The position numbers were made by a program, and so were the translations under genes. A DNA stretch of 64,000 bases, taken from Paenibacillus dauci (GTDB taxonomy: Bacteria > Bacillota > Bacilli > Paenibacillales > Paenibacillaceae). The notes below the pieces were generated by a model that was given only the letters and a program-made list of their open reading frames with translations, was not told the origin of the DNA and ran no database searches. Each line of letters starts with the position of its first letter. Position 1 is the stretch's first letter. Below are positions 45,842-54,632 of this stretch, one piece after another. Location: positions 217 to 64,216 of the forward strand of contig NZ_KQ040800.1 in the NCBI RefSeq assembly GCF_000971985.1. The letters run 5' to 3'.

Positions 45842-46801
45842 ATGAAATTAAGAACACTTCTTATACTATTTGCTCTTCTGGCGATCAGCTCTTTGTTCGT
45901 AGGGGTTAAGGATCTTCGTCCATGGGAAATGTTCAGCTGGACAGCCGAGCAACAGCAGGTATTCTGGATCAGCCGGATCCCGAGACTGATCAGTATTATT
46001 ATCGCCGGTGCCTGCATGAGTATAGCCGGACTGATCATGCAGCAGCTCAGCCGCAACAAATTTGTCTCTCCGACGACAGCAGGAACGATTGAATGGACAC
46101 GACTCGGGATCCTGGTCTCGATGATGCTATTCGCAGCGGCAGCACCACTGATCAAGATGAGTATTGCTTTTGTATTTGCTCTGGGTGGTACTTTCTTGTT
46201 TATGCAAGTACTGAATCGGATCAAGTTCAAAGATACGGTGTTTATCCCGCTTGTAGGGCTAATGCTCGGTAATGTGGTCAGCTCGATAGCGACTTATTTT
46301 GCCTATCGGTACGATCTGGTACAGAATATTTCTTCCTGGCTGCAGGGCAACTTCTCGCTGGTACTGCAGGGACGATACGAGCTGCTGTATATCAGCGTGC
46401 CGCTCGTCATTATCGCGTATATCTATGCCAATCGGTTTACGCTGGCAGGTATGGGAGAGGATTTTGCCACCAATCTGGGACTGAATTATAAAAGGGTAGT
46501 CACACTCGGGCTGATCATCGTCTCACTGATCTCGGCATCGGTTGTATTGACGGTCGGCTCGATACCTTATCTTGGATTGATCATCCCGAATATCGTCAGT
46601 ATTTATCGCGGCGATCATCTCAAGAAAAGTCTGATGCATACCGCGTTGCTTGGAGCGAGCTTTGTACTGCTGTGCGATGTGCTGGGACGAATTATTATTT
46701 ACCCTTATGAGATTCCGATCGGGGTGATGGTGGGTGTCATTGGCAGCGGCATTTTCCTCTATCTGTTGTTAAGGAGAGATGCATATGCGGCTTCAAGCTA
46801 A
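45842..46801 (+). CDS. yclN: iron-siderophore ABC permease, YclN type
   Basis: A FecCD-family permease of 319 residues with about nine or ten membrane segments. It tracks B. subtilis YclN closely: RIPRLISIIIAGACMSIAGLIMQQLSRNKFVSPTTAGT (about 46-83), GNVVSSIATYFAYRYDLVQNISSWLQGNFSLV, and the ATPase-contact region PYLGLIIPNIVSIYRGDHLKKS. YclNOPQ imports petrobactin-type catecholate/citrate siderophores. It is the first gene of yclNOP behind two Fur boxes; its end overlaps yclO by 17 bases. Ribosome binding site is weak. Confidence 0.94.
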   Translation: MKLRTLLILFALLAISSLFVGVKDLRPWEMFSWTAEQQQVFWISRIPRLISIIIAGACMSIAGLIMQQLSRNKFVSPTTAGTIEWTRLGILVSMMLFAAAAPLIKMSIAFVFALGGTFLFMQVLNRIKFKDTVFIPLVGLMLGNVVSSIATYFAYRYDLVQNISSWLQGNFSLVLQGRYELLYISVPLVIIAYIYANRFTLAGMGEDFATNLGLNYKRVVTLGLIIVSLISASVVLTVGSIPYLGLIIPNIVSIYRGDHLKKSLMHTALLGASFVLLCDVLGRIIIYPYEIPIGVMVGVIGSGIFLYLLLRRDAYAASS

Positions 46802-47738
46802 AATCTGGTGGATGACCGGAGCCTCGCTTGTATTAATCGCCCTGTTTTTGCTGGTCAAGCTGAATCCGGTCAATCTGGATTATGTACTTCCCCGGCGGGG
46901 AGCCAAGATTACGGCGATTGTACTGACCGGTATAACGATTGCATTTGCCTCGGTTATTTTTCAGACGATTACGAATAACCGGATTCTGACGCCGAGTGTG
47001 ATGGGACTGGATTCGCTGTATGTGTTTATCCAGTCGGTGATTGCTTTTGTGTTTGGAACATCGAGTCTGTTTATGCAGAATGCGAATGTGAACTTCCTGC
47101 TCTGTGTGATCGGGATGATCGCCTTTTCCGGAGTGCTGTACCGGCTGATGTTCCGGCGGGAGAATCAGAATATCTATTTTCTGCTGCTGATCGGTATGAT
47201 CCTGGGCAGTTTCTTCTCCAGTCTTTCGACCTTTATGCAGGTGCTGATTGATCCGAATGAATTCCTGATTTTGCAGAACAAGCTGTTTGCCAGCTTCAAC
47301 AAGGTCAATACGGATCTGCTCTGGCTCGCCCTGATTGGTACGGTAGCGGTCTTCGTATATGTGTATCCGTATATCAAGTACTTTAATGTACTGGCACTGG
47401 GCAAGGATCATGCGGTCAATCTGGGCATTGATTATGACCGTGTCGTCAAACGATTACTGCTGGCAGTAGCGGTACTGGTGTCGATCTCGACAGCATTGGT
47501 TGGACCGATTCTGTTCCTTGGACTGCTCGTGGTCAATCTGGCGCGAGAGTTCCTGCCGACCTATCGGCACAGTTATCTGATTGCAGGCACTGTACTCATT
47601 GCCATTATCACGCTGGTAGGTGGGCAGTTCATTGTGGAGCGGATATTTGCTTTCTCGACACCGCTCAGTGTGATCGTGAATTTCTTTGGCGGCAGTTACT
47701 TCCTGTATTTGCTGCTTCGGGGCAATATCGCGAGATAG
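46785..47738 (+). CDS. yclO: iron-siderophore ABC permease, YclO type
   Basis: The second FecCD-type permease subunit, 317 residues. ITAIVLTGITIAFASVIFQTITNNRILTPSVMGLDSLYVF (about 33-72) is the conserved core, and FLGLLVVNLAREFLPTYRHSYLI near residue 240 forms the ATPase contact. AAGGAG at 46771-46776 is 8 bases from ATG 46785 and only 2 from ATG 46779, so 46785 is used. Its start lies inside yclN, implying coupled translation and a heterodimeric channel. Confidence 0.94.
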   Translation: MRLQAKIWWMTGASLVLIALFLLVKLNPVNLDYVLPRRGAKITAIVLTGITIAFASVIFQTITNNRILTPSVMGLDSLYVFIQSVIAFVFGTSSLFMQNANVNFLLCVIGMIAFSGVLYRLMFRRENQNIYFLLLIGMILGSFFSSLSTFMQVLIDPNEFLILQNKLFASFNKVNTDLLWLALIGTVAVFVYVYPYIKYFNVLALGKDHAVNLGIDYDRVVKRLLLAVAVLVSISTALVGPILFLGLLVVNLAREFLPTYRHSYLIAGTVLIAIITLVGGQFIVERIFAFSTPLSVIVNFFGGSYFLYLLLRGNIAR

Positions 47739-47822
47739 ACGGCTGCAGGACCGAAGATCACATCACGAATCTGCGCAGAACAGGAAAACCTGATCGACGT
47801 GGTCATGAAAGGAAGAGAAATC

Positions 47823-48581
47823 ATGCTGGAAGTCAAAAACCTGTCCAAAACCTATAATGGCAAAAAAGTGGTCGACGATGTCTCCCTGACCATTAACAAA
47901 GGGCAGATCACTTCATTTATCGGCCCGAACGGTGCAGGCAAAAGTACCCTGCTCTCCATGATCAGCCGCCTGATTACGAGAGATCAGGGTGAGGTATGGC
48001 TGGAAGGCCGTGAAATTAGCAGCTGTGACAGCAGAGAGCTGGCGCGTACGCTGGCAATTCTCAAACAGGCCAACCATATCGAACTGCGACTGACGATTCG
48101 CGAACTGGTTGCTTTTGGCCGGTTTCCCTATTCACAGGGCCGGCTGAAAAAGGAAGATGAGCATCATGTGGATGAAGCGATTGCCTATATGGGACTCACC
48201 GAGATGCAGCACAAGTATCTCGACGAACTGAGCGGCGGGCAGAAGCAGCGTGCCTATATTGCGATGGTGCTCGCCCAGGATACGGAGTATATTCTGCTCG
48301 ATGAGCCGCTTAATAATCTGGATATGAAGCACTCGGTCCAGATTATGCAGACGCTGCGCCGGATGGTACAGGAACTGGGTAAGACGATTGTGCTGGTCAT
48401 TCACGATATTAACTTTGCCTCCTGTTACTCGGATCGGATCGTTGCACTCAAGAATGGCCAGATTGTACAGCAAGGCAGTGTGGAGGAGATTATCGATACC
48501 GATGTACTGCGCGGCATCTATGATCTGGAGATTGGTATCCAGGAGATTGAAGGGCAGCGCATTTGTACATTTTACGCTTAA
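47823..48581 (+). CDS. yclP: iron-siderophore ABC ATPase, YclP type
   Basis: A 252-residue ATPase with Walker A GPNGAGKST (about 31-39), Q-loop ILKQANHIELRLTIRELVAFGRFPYS, signature LSGGQKQRAYIAM, Walker B YILLDEPLNNLD and H-loop VIHDIN. AAAGGAAG is 7 bases before ATG 47823; an earlier in-frame ATG at 47805 lacks a site. It is 84 bases downstream of yclO and powers the YclN/YclO channel. Confidence 0.95.
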   Translation: MLEVKNLSKTYNGKKVVDDVSLTINKGQITSFIGPNGAGKSTLLSMISRLITRDQGEVWLEGREISSCDSRELARTLAILKQANHIELRLTIRELVAFGRFPYSQGRLKKEDEHHVDEAIAYMGLTEMQHKYLDELSGGQKQRAYIAMVLAQDTEYILLDEPLNNLDMKHSVQIMQTLRRMVQELGKTIVLVIHDINFASCYSDRIVALKNGQIVQQGSVEEIIDTDVLRGIYDLEIGIQEIEGQRICTFYA

Positions 48582-48781
48582 TATCTGTATGGAAACACTA
48601 GGAAAACTGCTGCGATACAAGCAGGTAACGATGCACAATTCGCAACTGTCTACACAAGTAATAGAAGAACCCGCTATCTGCATGCCGCTATACGGCTCAG
48701 AAGAAACTGCAAATGGCAGTGCTTCAATTTGAATAAAGTATCTATGCAAGAACCAATATACGTACTAAAGGGGAGTTTATA

Positions 48782-49738
48782 ATGAAAAAATGGACACTGA
48801 GTCTGACACTTATTCTGGCAATTCTGGTACTGGCCGCTTGTGGCAAAGAAGCCGGATCGACGACCGGGGCAGCCGCAGGAAGCGATACTGCACAGGCAGC
48901 TACTGTCAAAGTCGCTCAAAAGACAGGAGATGTCGAAGTACCGAAAAACCCGCAGCGTGTTGTTGTATTTGATATGGGTATCCTGGATACTATGGACCAG
49001 TTAGGGATCAAGCCTGTTGCTTTACCGCAAGATGGTCTTCCTCCATATTTGAAAAAATATGCAGATAGCGAGTATATTAATGCAGGCGGATTGAAAGAGC
49101 CAGACTTTGAGAAAGTCAGTGAAGCGGCACCGGATCTGATCATTATTTCCGGTCGTCAGGCCGATTCCTATGAAGAGTTCAGCAAGATTGCACCGACAAT
49201 CAACTTGAGCGTTGATACCAACAATTACATGAAGTCCTTTACCCAAAACATGAATACAATAGGTGAAATCTTCGGCAAGCAGGATGAGATCAACAAAGCG
49301 CTGACTGCTATTAATGATGAAGTCACAGCTACACAGGAAAAAGTGAAAAAAGCAAATCATAATGCGCTGATTGTACTCGCCAACGAAGGAAGCCTGAGTG
49401 CATATGGAGCCGGTTCACGCTTTGGACTTATTCACGATGTACTGGGCTTCAAAGCGGTTGATCCCAATATCGAAGTATCTACACACGGACAAAGTGTATC
49501 TCCGGAGTATGTAGCAGAGAAGAATCCGGACTACCTGTTTGTGGTAGACCGTGGCAGAGCGATTGGTGAAGAGTCTTCTGCCAAAGCAACAGTAGAGAAT
49601 GCACTGGTCAAAAACACGAATGCTTACAAAAACGGACACATTGTCTATTTGAACCCATACTACTGGTACTTGTCTGGTGGCGGTCTGCAATCCGTATCCG
49701 AAATGATCAAAGAAGTAGGCGATTCAGTACAAGGTTAA
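48782..49738 (+). CDS. yclQ: siderophore-binding lipoprotein, YclQ type
   Basis: A 318-residue lipoprotein with lipobox LAAC (Cys20) and the FepB-like fold beginning GDVEVPKNPQRVVVFDMGILDTMDQLGIKP (about 50-79). Other landmarks are FEKVSEAAPDLIIISGRQADSYEEFSKIAPTI and FVVDRGRAIGEESSAKATVENALVKNT, close to B. subtilis YclQ. It delivers ferric petrobactin-like siderophore to YclNOP. AAAGGGGAG precedes ATG. The 200-base gap before it has no Fur box or obvious terminator, so it is probably read from the same operon. Confidence 0.94.
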   Translation: MKKWTLSLTLILAILVLAACGKEAGSTTGAAAGSDTAQAATVKVAQKTGDVEVPKNPQRVVVFDMGILDTMDQLGIKPVALPQDGLPPYLKKYADSEYINAGGLKEPDFEKVSEAAPDLIIISGRQADSYEEFSKIAPTINLSVDTNNYMKSFTQNMNTIGEIFGKQDEINKALTAINDEVTATQEKVKKANHNALIVLANEGSLSAYGAGSRFGLIHDVLGFKAVDPNIEVSTHGQSVSPEYVAEKNPDYLFVVDRGRAIGEESSAKATVENALVKNTNAYKNGHIVYLNPYYWYLSGGGLQSVSEMIKEVGDSVQG

Positions 49739-49861
49739 GAATGTACGTTTTGTAAAGTTCATATAAATGGAACTCCGTGAAAACAGGAAAATAAGCAAAA
49801 ATATGCCAACAGTCCTGTAAAGCTGGTTATACGGATCTATTTCCAATTCATATTCTAGTCT

Positions 49862-49898
49862 AAAGGAAGCTACGAGTCATATCGTAGCTTTCTTTTTG
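49862..49898 (+). terminator. terminator of the yclNOPQ operon
   Basis: AAGCTACGA pairs with TCGTAGCTT around GTCATA, extended by AAAGG/CTTT pairing and followed by TTTTT. Confidence 0.9.
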
Positions 49899-50058
49899 TT
49901 ATATAAAGTGACATGAAAAGGTGATTAGAATGTTGGATATCTGCTAAAATTCGATTTTTACAGCTGAAAATTAATTTTATTGATCAGACCAATTAACTAT
50001 TTTAATAACTACATTACATAAAAAGAGAACTATACTCTAGAAATTAATCATTATTTCA

Positions 50059-50073
50059 TTATAATGATTATAA
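50059..50073. promoter_or_regulatory. perfect PerR box upstream of the carbohydrate ABC operon
   Basis: TTATAAT-G-ATTATAA is the exact Bacillus PerR consensus (7-1-7). It lies 41 bases before the first permease start. A longer inverted repeat AATCATTAT/ATAATGATT overlaps it at about 50046-50069. Peroxide- or metal-dependent repression of the operon is inferred. Confidence 0.78.
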
Positions 50074-50114
50074 CAACAGGTGCTGCTCACAAAACTTTCA
50101 AGGAAAGAAGGTGG

Positions 50115-51056
50115 ATGATGGTGTCTGAAAATACACAGGTCATTACAGGTCAACAAACCACAGCCGTCCGCAAAAAATGGCTGCGTTCCACCGATATCGC
50201 CGGCTGGTGCTTTGTCCTGCCGCTGCTCGTCGGAGTACTGGGTTTCTCCCTGTATCCCATGGTCTCTGCACTGCTGACAAGCTTCCGCGGTAATGGCGCT
50301 GCCTCTGCGCAGTGGGTAGGATTGACCAACTATTCCAGGGTGCTGCAGGACGATCTGTTCTGGGGTGCTCTCTACAACACAATCTATATTGGCGGGCTGT
50401 CGGCCATCCTTGGTATTGTGTTCTCCTTTATTCTGGCGAGCCTGGTGCATCATCTGCCCTGGCAGCGTACACGCAATTTGTTCAAGGCGATTTTCTTCCT
50501 TCCCAATGTAGTTTCTGCCGTAGCGACAAGTCTTCTGTTCAGTCTGTTGTTTCATCCGGGCAAAGAAGGTCTGATCAACTATGCGCTGAACTGGTTCGGT
50601 ATCGATCCGGTTGGCTGGTTTACCGATCCTTCGATTGCACGTCTGAGTGTAGTCTTCATGATTCTGTGGAGTGCACTGGGCTACAACACGATCATATTCC
50701 TGGCTGCGCTGCAAAGTGTACCACGTGAACAGTACGAAGCTGCGGATATCGATGGAGCAAGTGCGCTGGGCAAGTGGCGGTATATTACGATTCCGTCGCT
50801 GCGTCCGATCTTCCTGTTCATGATCGTAATGGGTGTGATTAACGGAATGAAGCAGTTCACCAACGTATGGCTGATCGGCGGCAGTGCCGGTAATCCATCC
50901 GGTGCGTTGATGACTTCGGTGCTGTACATTTACCGCAATGCCTTTTTGTCTTCCCAGCTGGGAATTGCAACGGCAGCGTCGTATCTGCTGTTTGTATTCA
51001 TTCTGCTGCTGACACTGGTTATCCTCAAGGTAAACGCCAGAAACCAATTGAACTAG
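50115..51056 (+). CDS. carbohydrate ABC transporter permease (MalF/MsmF type)
   Basis: A 313-residue permease with six membrane segments (first GWCFVLPLLVGVLGFSLYPMV, about 31-51). The EAA cytoplasmic loop reads REQYEAADIDGASALGKWRYITIPSLRPI (about 212-240), diagnostic for carbohydrate (CUT1) permeases. AGGAAAG is 7 bases before ATG 50115 (ATG 50118 also possible); an in-frame codon at 50064 lies inside the PerR box. Forms a channel with the next gene. No ATPase gene is in the operon, so a shared MsmX-like ATPase is likely. Confidence 0.92.
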   Translation: MMVSENTQVITGQQTTAVRKKWLRSTDIAGWCFVLPLLVGVLGFSLYPMVSALLTSFRGNGAASAQWVGLTNYSRVLQDDLFWGALYNTIYIGGLSAILGIVFSFILASLVHHLPWQRTRNLFKAIFFLPNVVSAVATSLLFSLLFHPGKEGLINYALNWFGIDPVGWFTDPSIARLSVVFMILWSALGYNTIIFLAALQSVPREQYEAADIDGASALGKWRYITIPSLRPIFLFMIVMGVINGMKQFTNVWLIGGSAGNPSGALMTSVLYIYRNAFLSSQLGIATAASYLLFVFILLLTLVILKVNARNQLN

Positions 51057-51068
51057 GAGGCTGACGAC

Positions 51069-51953
51069 ATGGATAAAACTGCACCATCCCTCCCCAAAGC
51101 TCCGATAAAGCTGGGACATCAAACCAGTCGCAAGTTCACCAGCTTTGCGATCATGTTCATTCTTTGCGCCGCCTCTGTGACGATGGTATTACCGTTTATC
51201 TGGATGGTTATGACCAGTTTTGACTGGGGAGCACGGCTCAATATTCCGTTTCCGCCAAGTTTTTGGCCGGAAGATCCGTCACTACGGACATACCGTGCAG
51301 CGCTGACCAATGTCGATCTGATCCGCTATATTCTCAATTCATTTGTTGTCGCGATCGGTGTGATTGTAATCAGTCTGTTCTCTGCACTGCTGTCGGGTTA
51401 TGCACTGTCCAAGATCCGTTTCAAAGGAGCGGGCATGGTGCTGGTATTGGCGCTTAGTACGATGATGATTCCTTTTGAAATGACGATGATTCCGCAGTAC
51501 ATGCTGTTTAACCAGATCCATCTCCTGGATACATATTGGGTTTTCTTTTTGCCGGCACTGAATTATGCGTTTGGGACTTTCTTGTGCAAGCAGTTTATTG
51601 ACGGACTGCCGGGTGAGCTGCGCGAAGCGGCACTGATCGACGGAGCGAGTGAATATGGCATCTTCCCTCGGATTTATCTGCCGCTCTGTATGCCGATTTT
51701 TGCCACGATGGTCATTCTGCAGTTCCTGGGTGTCTGGAATGAATTGATCTGGCCGCTGCTGGCGCTAAATAATCCGGACAAATACACGATTCAGCTCGGT
51801 CTGGCCATGTTCAATTACAATAACGGTTCCCGTCAGATGCCATCGATTATTATGGCTGCAACCTGTATCAGTCTGATTCCGGTACTGGTGCTGTATATGT
51901 TCCTGCAAAAATATATTGTAGAGAGTATCGCAACAACAGGTCTGAAGCAGTAA
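51069..51953 (+). CDS. carbohydrate ABC transporter permease (MalG/MsmG type)
   Basis: The partner permease, 294 residues, with six membrane segments (FAIMFILCAASVTMVLPFIWMVMTSF, about 27-52). The EAA loop is GELREAALIDGASEYGIFPRIYLPLCMPI (about 181-209). AGGAGG is 7-8 bases before ATG. It starts 13 bases after the first permease gene and is followed 27 bases later by the binding protein gene. Confidence 0.93.
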   Translation: MDKTAPSLPKAPIKLGHQTSRKFTSFAIMFILCAASVTMVLPFIWMVMTSFDWGARLNIPFPPSFWPEDPSLRTYRAALTNVDLIRYILNSFVVAIGVIVISLFSALLSGYALSKIRFKGAGMVLVLALSTMMIPFEMTMIPQYMLFNQIHLLDTYWVFFLPALNYAFGTFLCKQFIDGLPGELREAALIDGASEYGIFPRIYLPLCMPIFATMVILQFLGVWNELIWPLLALNNPDKYTIQLGLAMFNYNNGSRQMPSIIMAATCISLIPVLVLYMFLQKYIVESIATTGLKQ

Positions 51954-51979
51954 CCAAATCCGACAAAGGGGGTAATCCG

Positions 51980-53371
51980 ATGAGACGAAATTGGCAAACG
52001 GTATGTATTGTGCTGCTGGTGATGATTCTGACAGCGTGTAGTTCCTCGGCAGAAGGCGAAGCGGGTTCGCAGACGTATAGTACGGAAAATGTAAAAAAAG
52101 TGTCCGATGTATCCGGCACGGTACGTCTTTCCCTGGCGGGCTGGCAGCTGGAGAATGGTATCGATCCGGTGACCGGACAGGAGACGACCGGATTTAACCA
52201 GTATATCGACGATACATTCAAGAAGATGTATCCGAATATCAAACTGGAGATCACCCAGGTGCCGTGGGAGAATGCCCAGGCCAAGCAGCGTGCTCAGCTG
52301 ATGTCCGGTGATGTGGATGTTATTTATACCGGCGGAGCTTTTGCTGCCCAGTATTATAATGAAGGATTGCTGCGCGATCTGGATGATCTGATCGAGAAGG
52401 ACAAGACTTTTGATCCAGGTATCTATCTGGAAGGAATCTGGAATAGCTCTTACAGCACACGTTCGCCGGATGGAGAGCACCAGTACGGAATCCCGGCTAT
52501 TCTCGGCAAACGCGTCACCATCTATGACAAGCAGATCTTCGCCGATTGGGGTGTAGAGCCACTGTCCGAAGTCCCAACCCCGGAAGAAATTCTGGAGAAA
52601 GCCAAAAAAATGACTGGTACCGATCCTAAAACCGGCGAGCAGACGTACGGTCTGTGGTTCTCCGGTAACTCGATTAACCAGTCCACCTTTGTCGCACTGA
52701 GCTACTATTTTGGTGAAAAAGGCGGCGAAGGCACACTCGACAAACCCGGCGATATCAAATGGTCGCTGAATACACCGGGTATGGTCAAAGCGCTGGAATG
52801 GATGGGCGAAGCAGCCAAACTGGCACCACCGGCATTTGTAAATGGTAGTGGCGAAGAAAACTTTGGTCTTGAAAAGAACAATGTCGCCATGGTACTGGAT
52901 AACAGCGGGACTACGATCATGAGTGAATTCCGTGCCAATGGAGACAAGGAACTGCTGGATCGTTATGTACCGGTCATGAATATCGGTAAAGACGGTACCG
53001 GATGGGTAGCGGTAGACCCATTTATTATGGCCAAAAAAGCCCAGAACCCGGAAGCTTCGTGGGAAGTGATGAAGTTCCTGGCGAGCTATGACACCCAGAA
53101 GTGGGCGTATCTGAATTTTGACTATACGCCGACACTGAAAAAAGCAGACTTTATCGAAGAAAATAACGGCTATGTCAAAAATGCCATGAAGATGGCGGAC
53201 ATTACCAAGCCAACACTCATGGACGAAGCCAATCCATTCTACAACAGCGAAATTGTACCCGCGGTCAACGGTTATCTGAGCGAGTCGGCCAACGGCAAGT
53301 CACCGGATGCCAAGGCATTGCTGGAACGACTGCAGTCGCGTGCAGAAGACTGGTCGGCTAATCAGAAGTGA
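51980..53371 (+). CDS. extracellular solute-binding lipoprotein of the carbohydrate importer
   Basis: A 463-residue lipoprotein with lipobox LTAC (Cys20) and the family-1 solute-binding fold: VRLSLAGWQLENG, MYPNIKLEITQVPWENAQAKQRAQLMSGDVDVIYTGGAFAAQYYNEGLLRDLDDLI, and EASWEVMKFLASYDTQKWA near the C terminus. AAAGGGGG precedes ATG. It is last in the operon, whereas binding proteins are more often first in CUT1 operons. The sugar is not deducible. A 105-nt structured element starts 75 bases after the stop. Confidence 0.92.
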   Translation: MRRNWQTVCIVLLVMILTACSSSAEGEAGSQTYSTENVKKVSDVSGTVRLSLAGWQLENGIDPVTGQETTGFNQYIDDTFKKMYPNIKLEITQVPWENAQAKQRAQLMSGDVDVIYTGGAFAAQYYNEGLLRDLDDLIEKDKTFDPGIYLEGIWNSSYSTRSPDGEHQYGIPAILGKRVTIYDKQIFADWGVEPLSEVPTPEEILEKAKKMTGTDPKTGEQTYGLWFSGNSINQSTFVALSYYFGEKGGEGTLDKPGDIKWSLNTPGMVKALEWMGEAAKLAPPAFVNGSGEENFGLEKNNVAMVLDNSGTTIMSEFRANGDKELLDRYVPVMNIGKDGTGWVAVDPFIMAKKAQNPEASWEVMKFLASYDTQKWAYLNFDYTPTLKKADFIEENNGYVKNAMKMADITKPTLMDEANPFYNSEIVPAVNGYLSESANGKSPDAKALLERLQSRAEDWSANQK

Positions 53372-53445
53372 TGCAAGCAGAGGATAACGGTCTGTTGAGA
53401 TAGGGCATGTATCTGTGGATTTCTGTTGTGAGATCATGCATTCCA

Positions 53446-53550
53446 GAAAGGAATAAGGGCACGTCCTTGGGTGGAGCCCAGGAATCTATGGATAAGGAGA
53501 AGCTGTAGATTCCCGGGCTCCAAAGTCGTCCTTTGCCCTTATTTCCTTTC
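53446..53550 (+). other. structured element A (two stems, conserved internal loop)
   Basis: Outer stem: 53446-53460 pairs with 53535-53550 with one extra A on the 3' side. Internal loop: left ACGTCCTTGGGT (53461-53472), right AAAGTCGTCCTTT (53522-53534). Inner stem: GGAGCCCaGGAATCTA (53473-53488) pairs with TAGATTCCcGGGCTCC (53506-53521). Purine-rich apical loop 53489-53505. A second copy with different stems but the same loops is at 53982-54089 on the other strand. No T-tract follows. The rest of the gap from 53551 to 53860 holds nothing recognised. Confidence 0.75.
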
Positions 53551-53860
53551 TTCCATTACGAGGGAGGATATACTATAGATCTTTCTGGAAGGAGAACAGT
53601 ACAGCTTGAGTAATCTGATTTGCTATATGAGGTTTATTAAGGGATAGCTGCTATCGCAGTCTGTCCCTTCTTTTCGGTTGCTTATTTATAGAGAACAACT
53701 TATTGATTATACGGCTTTCTGGGTAAGTACATATTTGATTTGGGATGAAGGGATTGGTCTGTATAGTGCTTTAGCGATACCGCATGCTCTATCGCTGCAT
53801 ATATAAAATAAATTTAAAGATTGTATAGTTAATGTTCTACTCCCTCAGTAGACTTGTTCC

Positions 53861-53931
53861 GTAAGCCCGTAAGCCCGTAAGCCCGTAAGCCCGTAAGCCC
53901 GTAAGCCCGTAAGCCCGTAAGCCCGTAAGCC
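53861..53931. repeat. octanucleotide tandem array GTAAGCCC, nine copies
   Basis: Eight perfect GTAAGCCC units and a ninth ending in T. It lies between structured elements A and B, in a 0.9-kb stretch with no gene. Confidence 0.95.
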
Positions 53932-53981
53932 TTTGCCCTACAACTCCGTCCAGCCAACAGTTACTCACTGCACAGAGCGCA

Positions 53982-54089
53982 GGCAAGGGAATAGAGCTAA
54001 GGACGACCTTTAAGCCTGGAGATCCTCATTTCTTCCCCCATATAAAAGGATCTCCAGGCTTAATCGGAGGACGTGCTCTATCCCTTGCC
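53982..54089 (-). other. structured element B (inverted paralogue of element A)
   Basis: Read on the minus strand: outer stem GGCAAGGGATAGAGC pairs with GCTCTATTCCCTTGCC (one extra base on the 3' side, as in A). Internal loop: left ACGTCCTCCGATT, right AAAGGTCGTCCTTA. Inner stem AAGCCTGGAGATCCT pairs perfectly with AGGATCTCCAGGCTT. The apical loop is purine-rich with GGGGGAAG. Stem sequences differ from A, but pairing is kept and the unpaired segments are conserved. Confidence 0.75.
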
Positions 54090-54298
54090 GGAGCGGAACA
54101 GATATGGAGCTGGACTACACACAGTCATACCCCCGCAATCACTTACAAGAGCAATATACATGCAAATGCCATTCAACAGACTTTTGTAGATTTCAGCCAA
54201 GTATTATAAAATACGCTGTAGACACAGCGAATAGAGATCAAGAGCCTGAATCCGGCACCGTTCGATAAGCAACGATCAGGCAGAAAGGAAACACACTT

Positions 54299-54499
54299 AT
54301 GAATGGACAGACACGCGCCAATATCAAAGCAGGCCTGGAAGTGGATATTGTGCTCAAGCAGGATCAACGTACAGGCAAGCTGACCCGCGGGGTAGTCAAG
54401 GATATCCTGACCAACTCTCCGAACCATCCGCACGGAATCAAGGTCAGACTGACGTCCGGCCAGGTAGGACGGGTAAAGAATATTATTGCTCCTTCCTGA
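54299..54499 (+). CDS. YwbE family protein
   Basis: A 66-residue protein matching the YwbE family over its length: NGQTRANIKAGLEVDIVLKQDQ, TGKLTRGVVKDILTNSPNHPHGIKVRL and GQVGRVKNII. It looks like a small beta-barrel; function is unknown. AAAGGA lies about 10 bases before ATG. It is a single gene 134 bases upstream of the aldo-keto reductase gene; co-transcription is possible. Confidence 0.9.
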   Translation: MNGQTRANIKAGLEVDIVLKQDQRTGKLTRGVVKDILTNSPNHPHGIKVRLTSGQVGRVKNIIAPS

Positions 54500-54632
54500 A
54501 CATCGCAGATCGATTCAGCTGGAAATAGGTTTTGCCTTATTTTCCATAAGAAGTTGAATAGAGCTCACCACAGAATAAACACTAGGAAGCAGTATCATAC
54601 ACTAAATAAAATACAAGAGAGGAGCACACATA

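Noticed and set aside
50059-50073. Fur box
   Set aside because: The half-sites are TTATAAT/ATTATAA rather than TGATAAT/ATTATCA, matching the PerR and not the Fur consensus.
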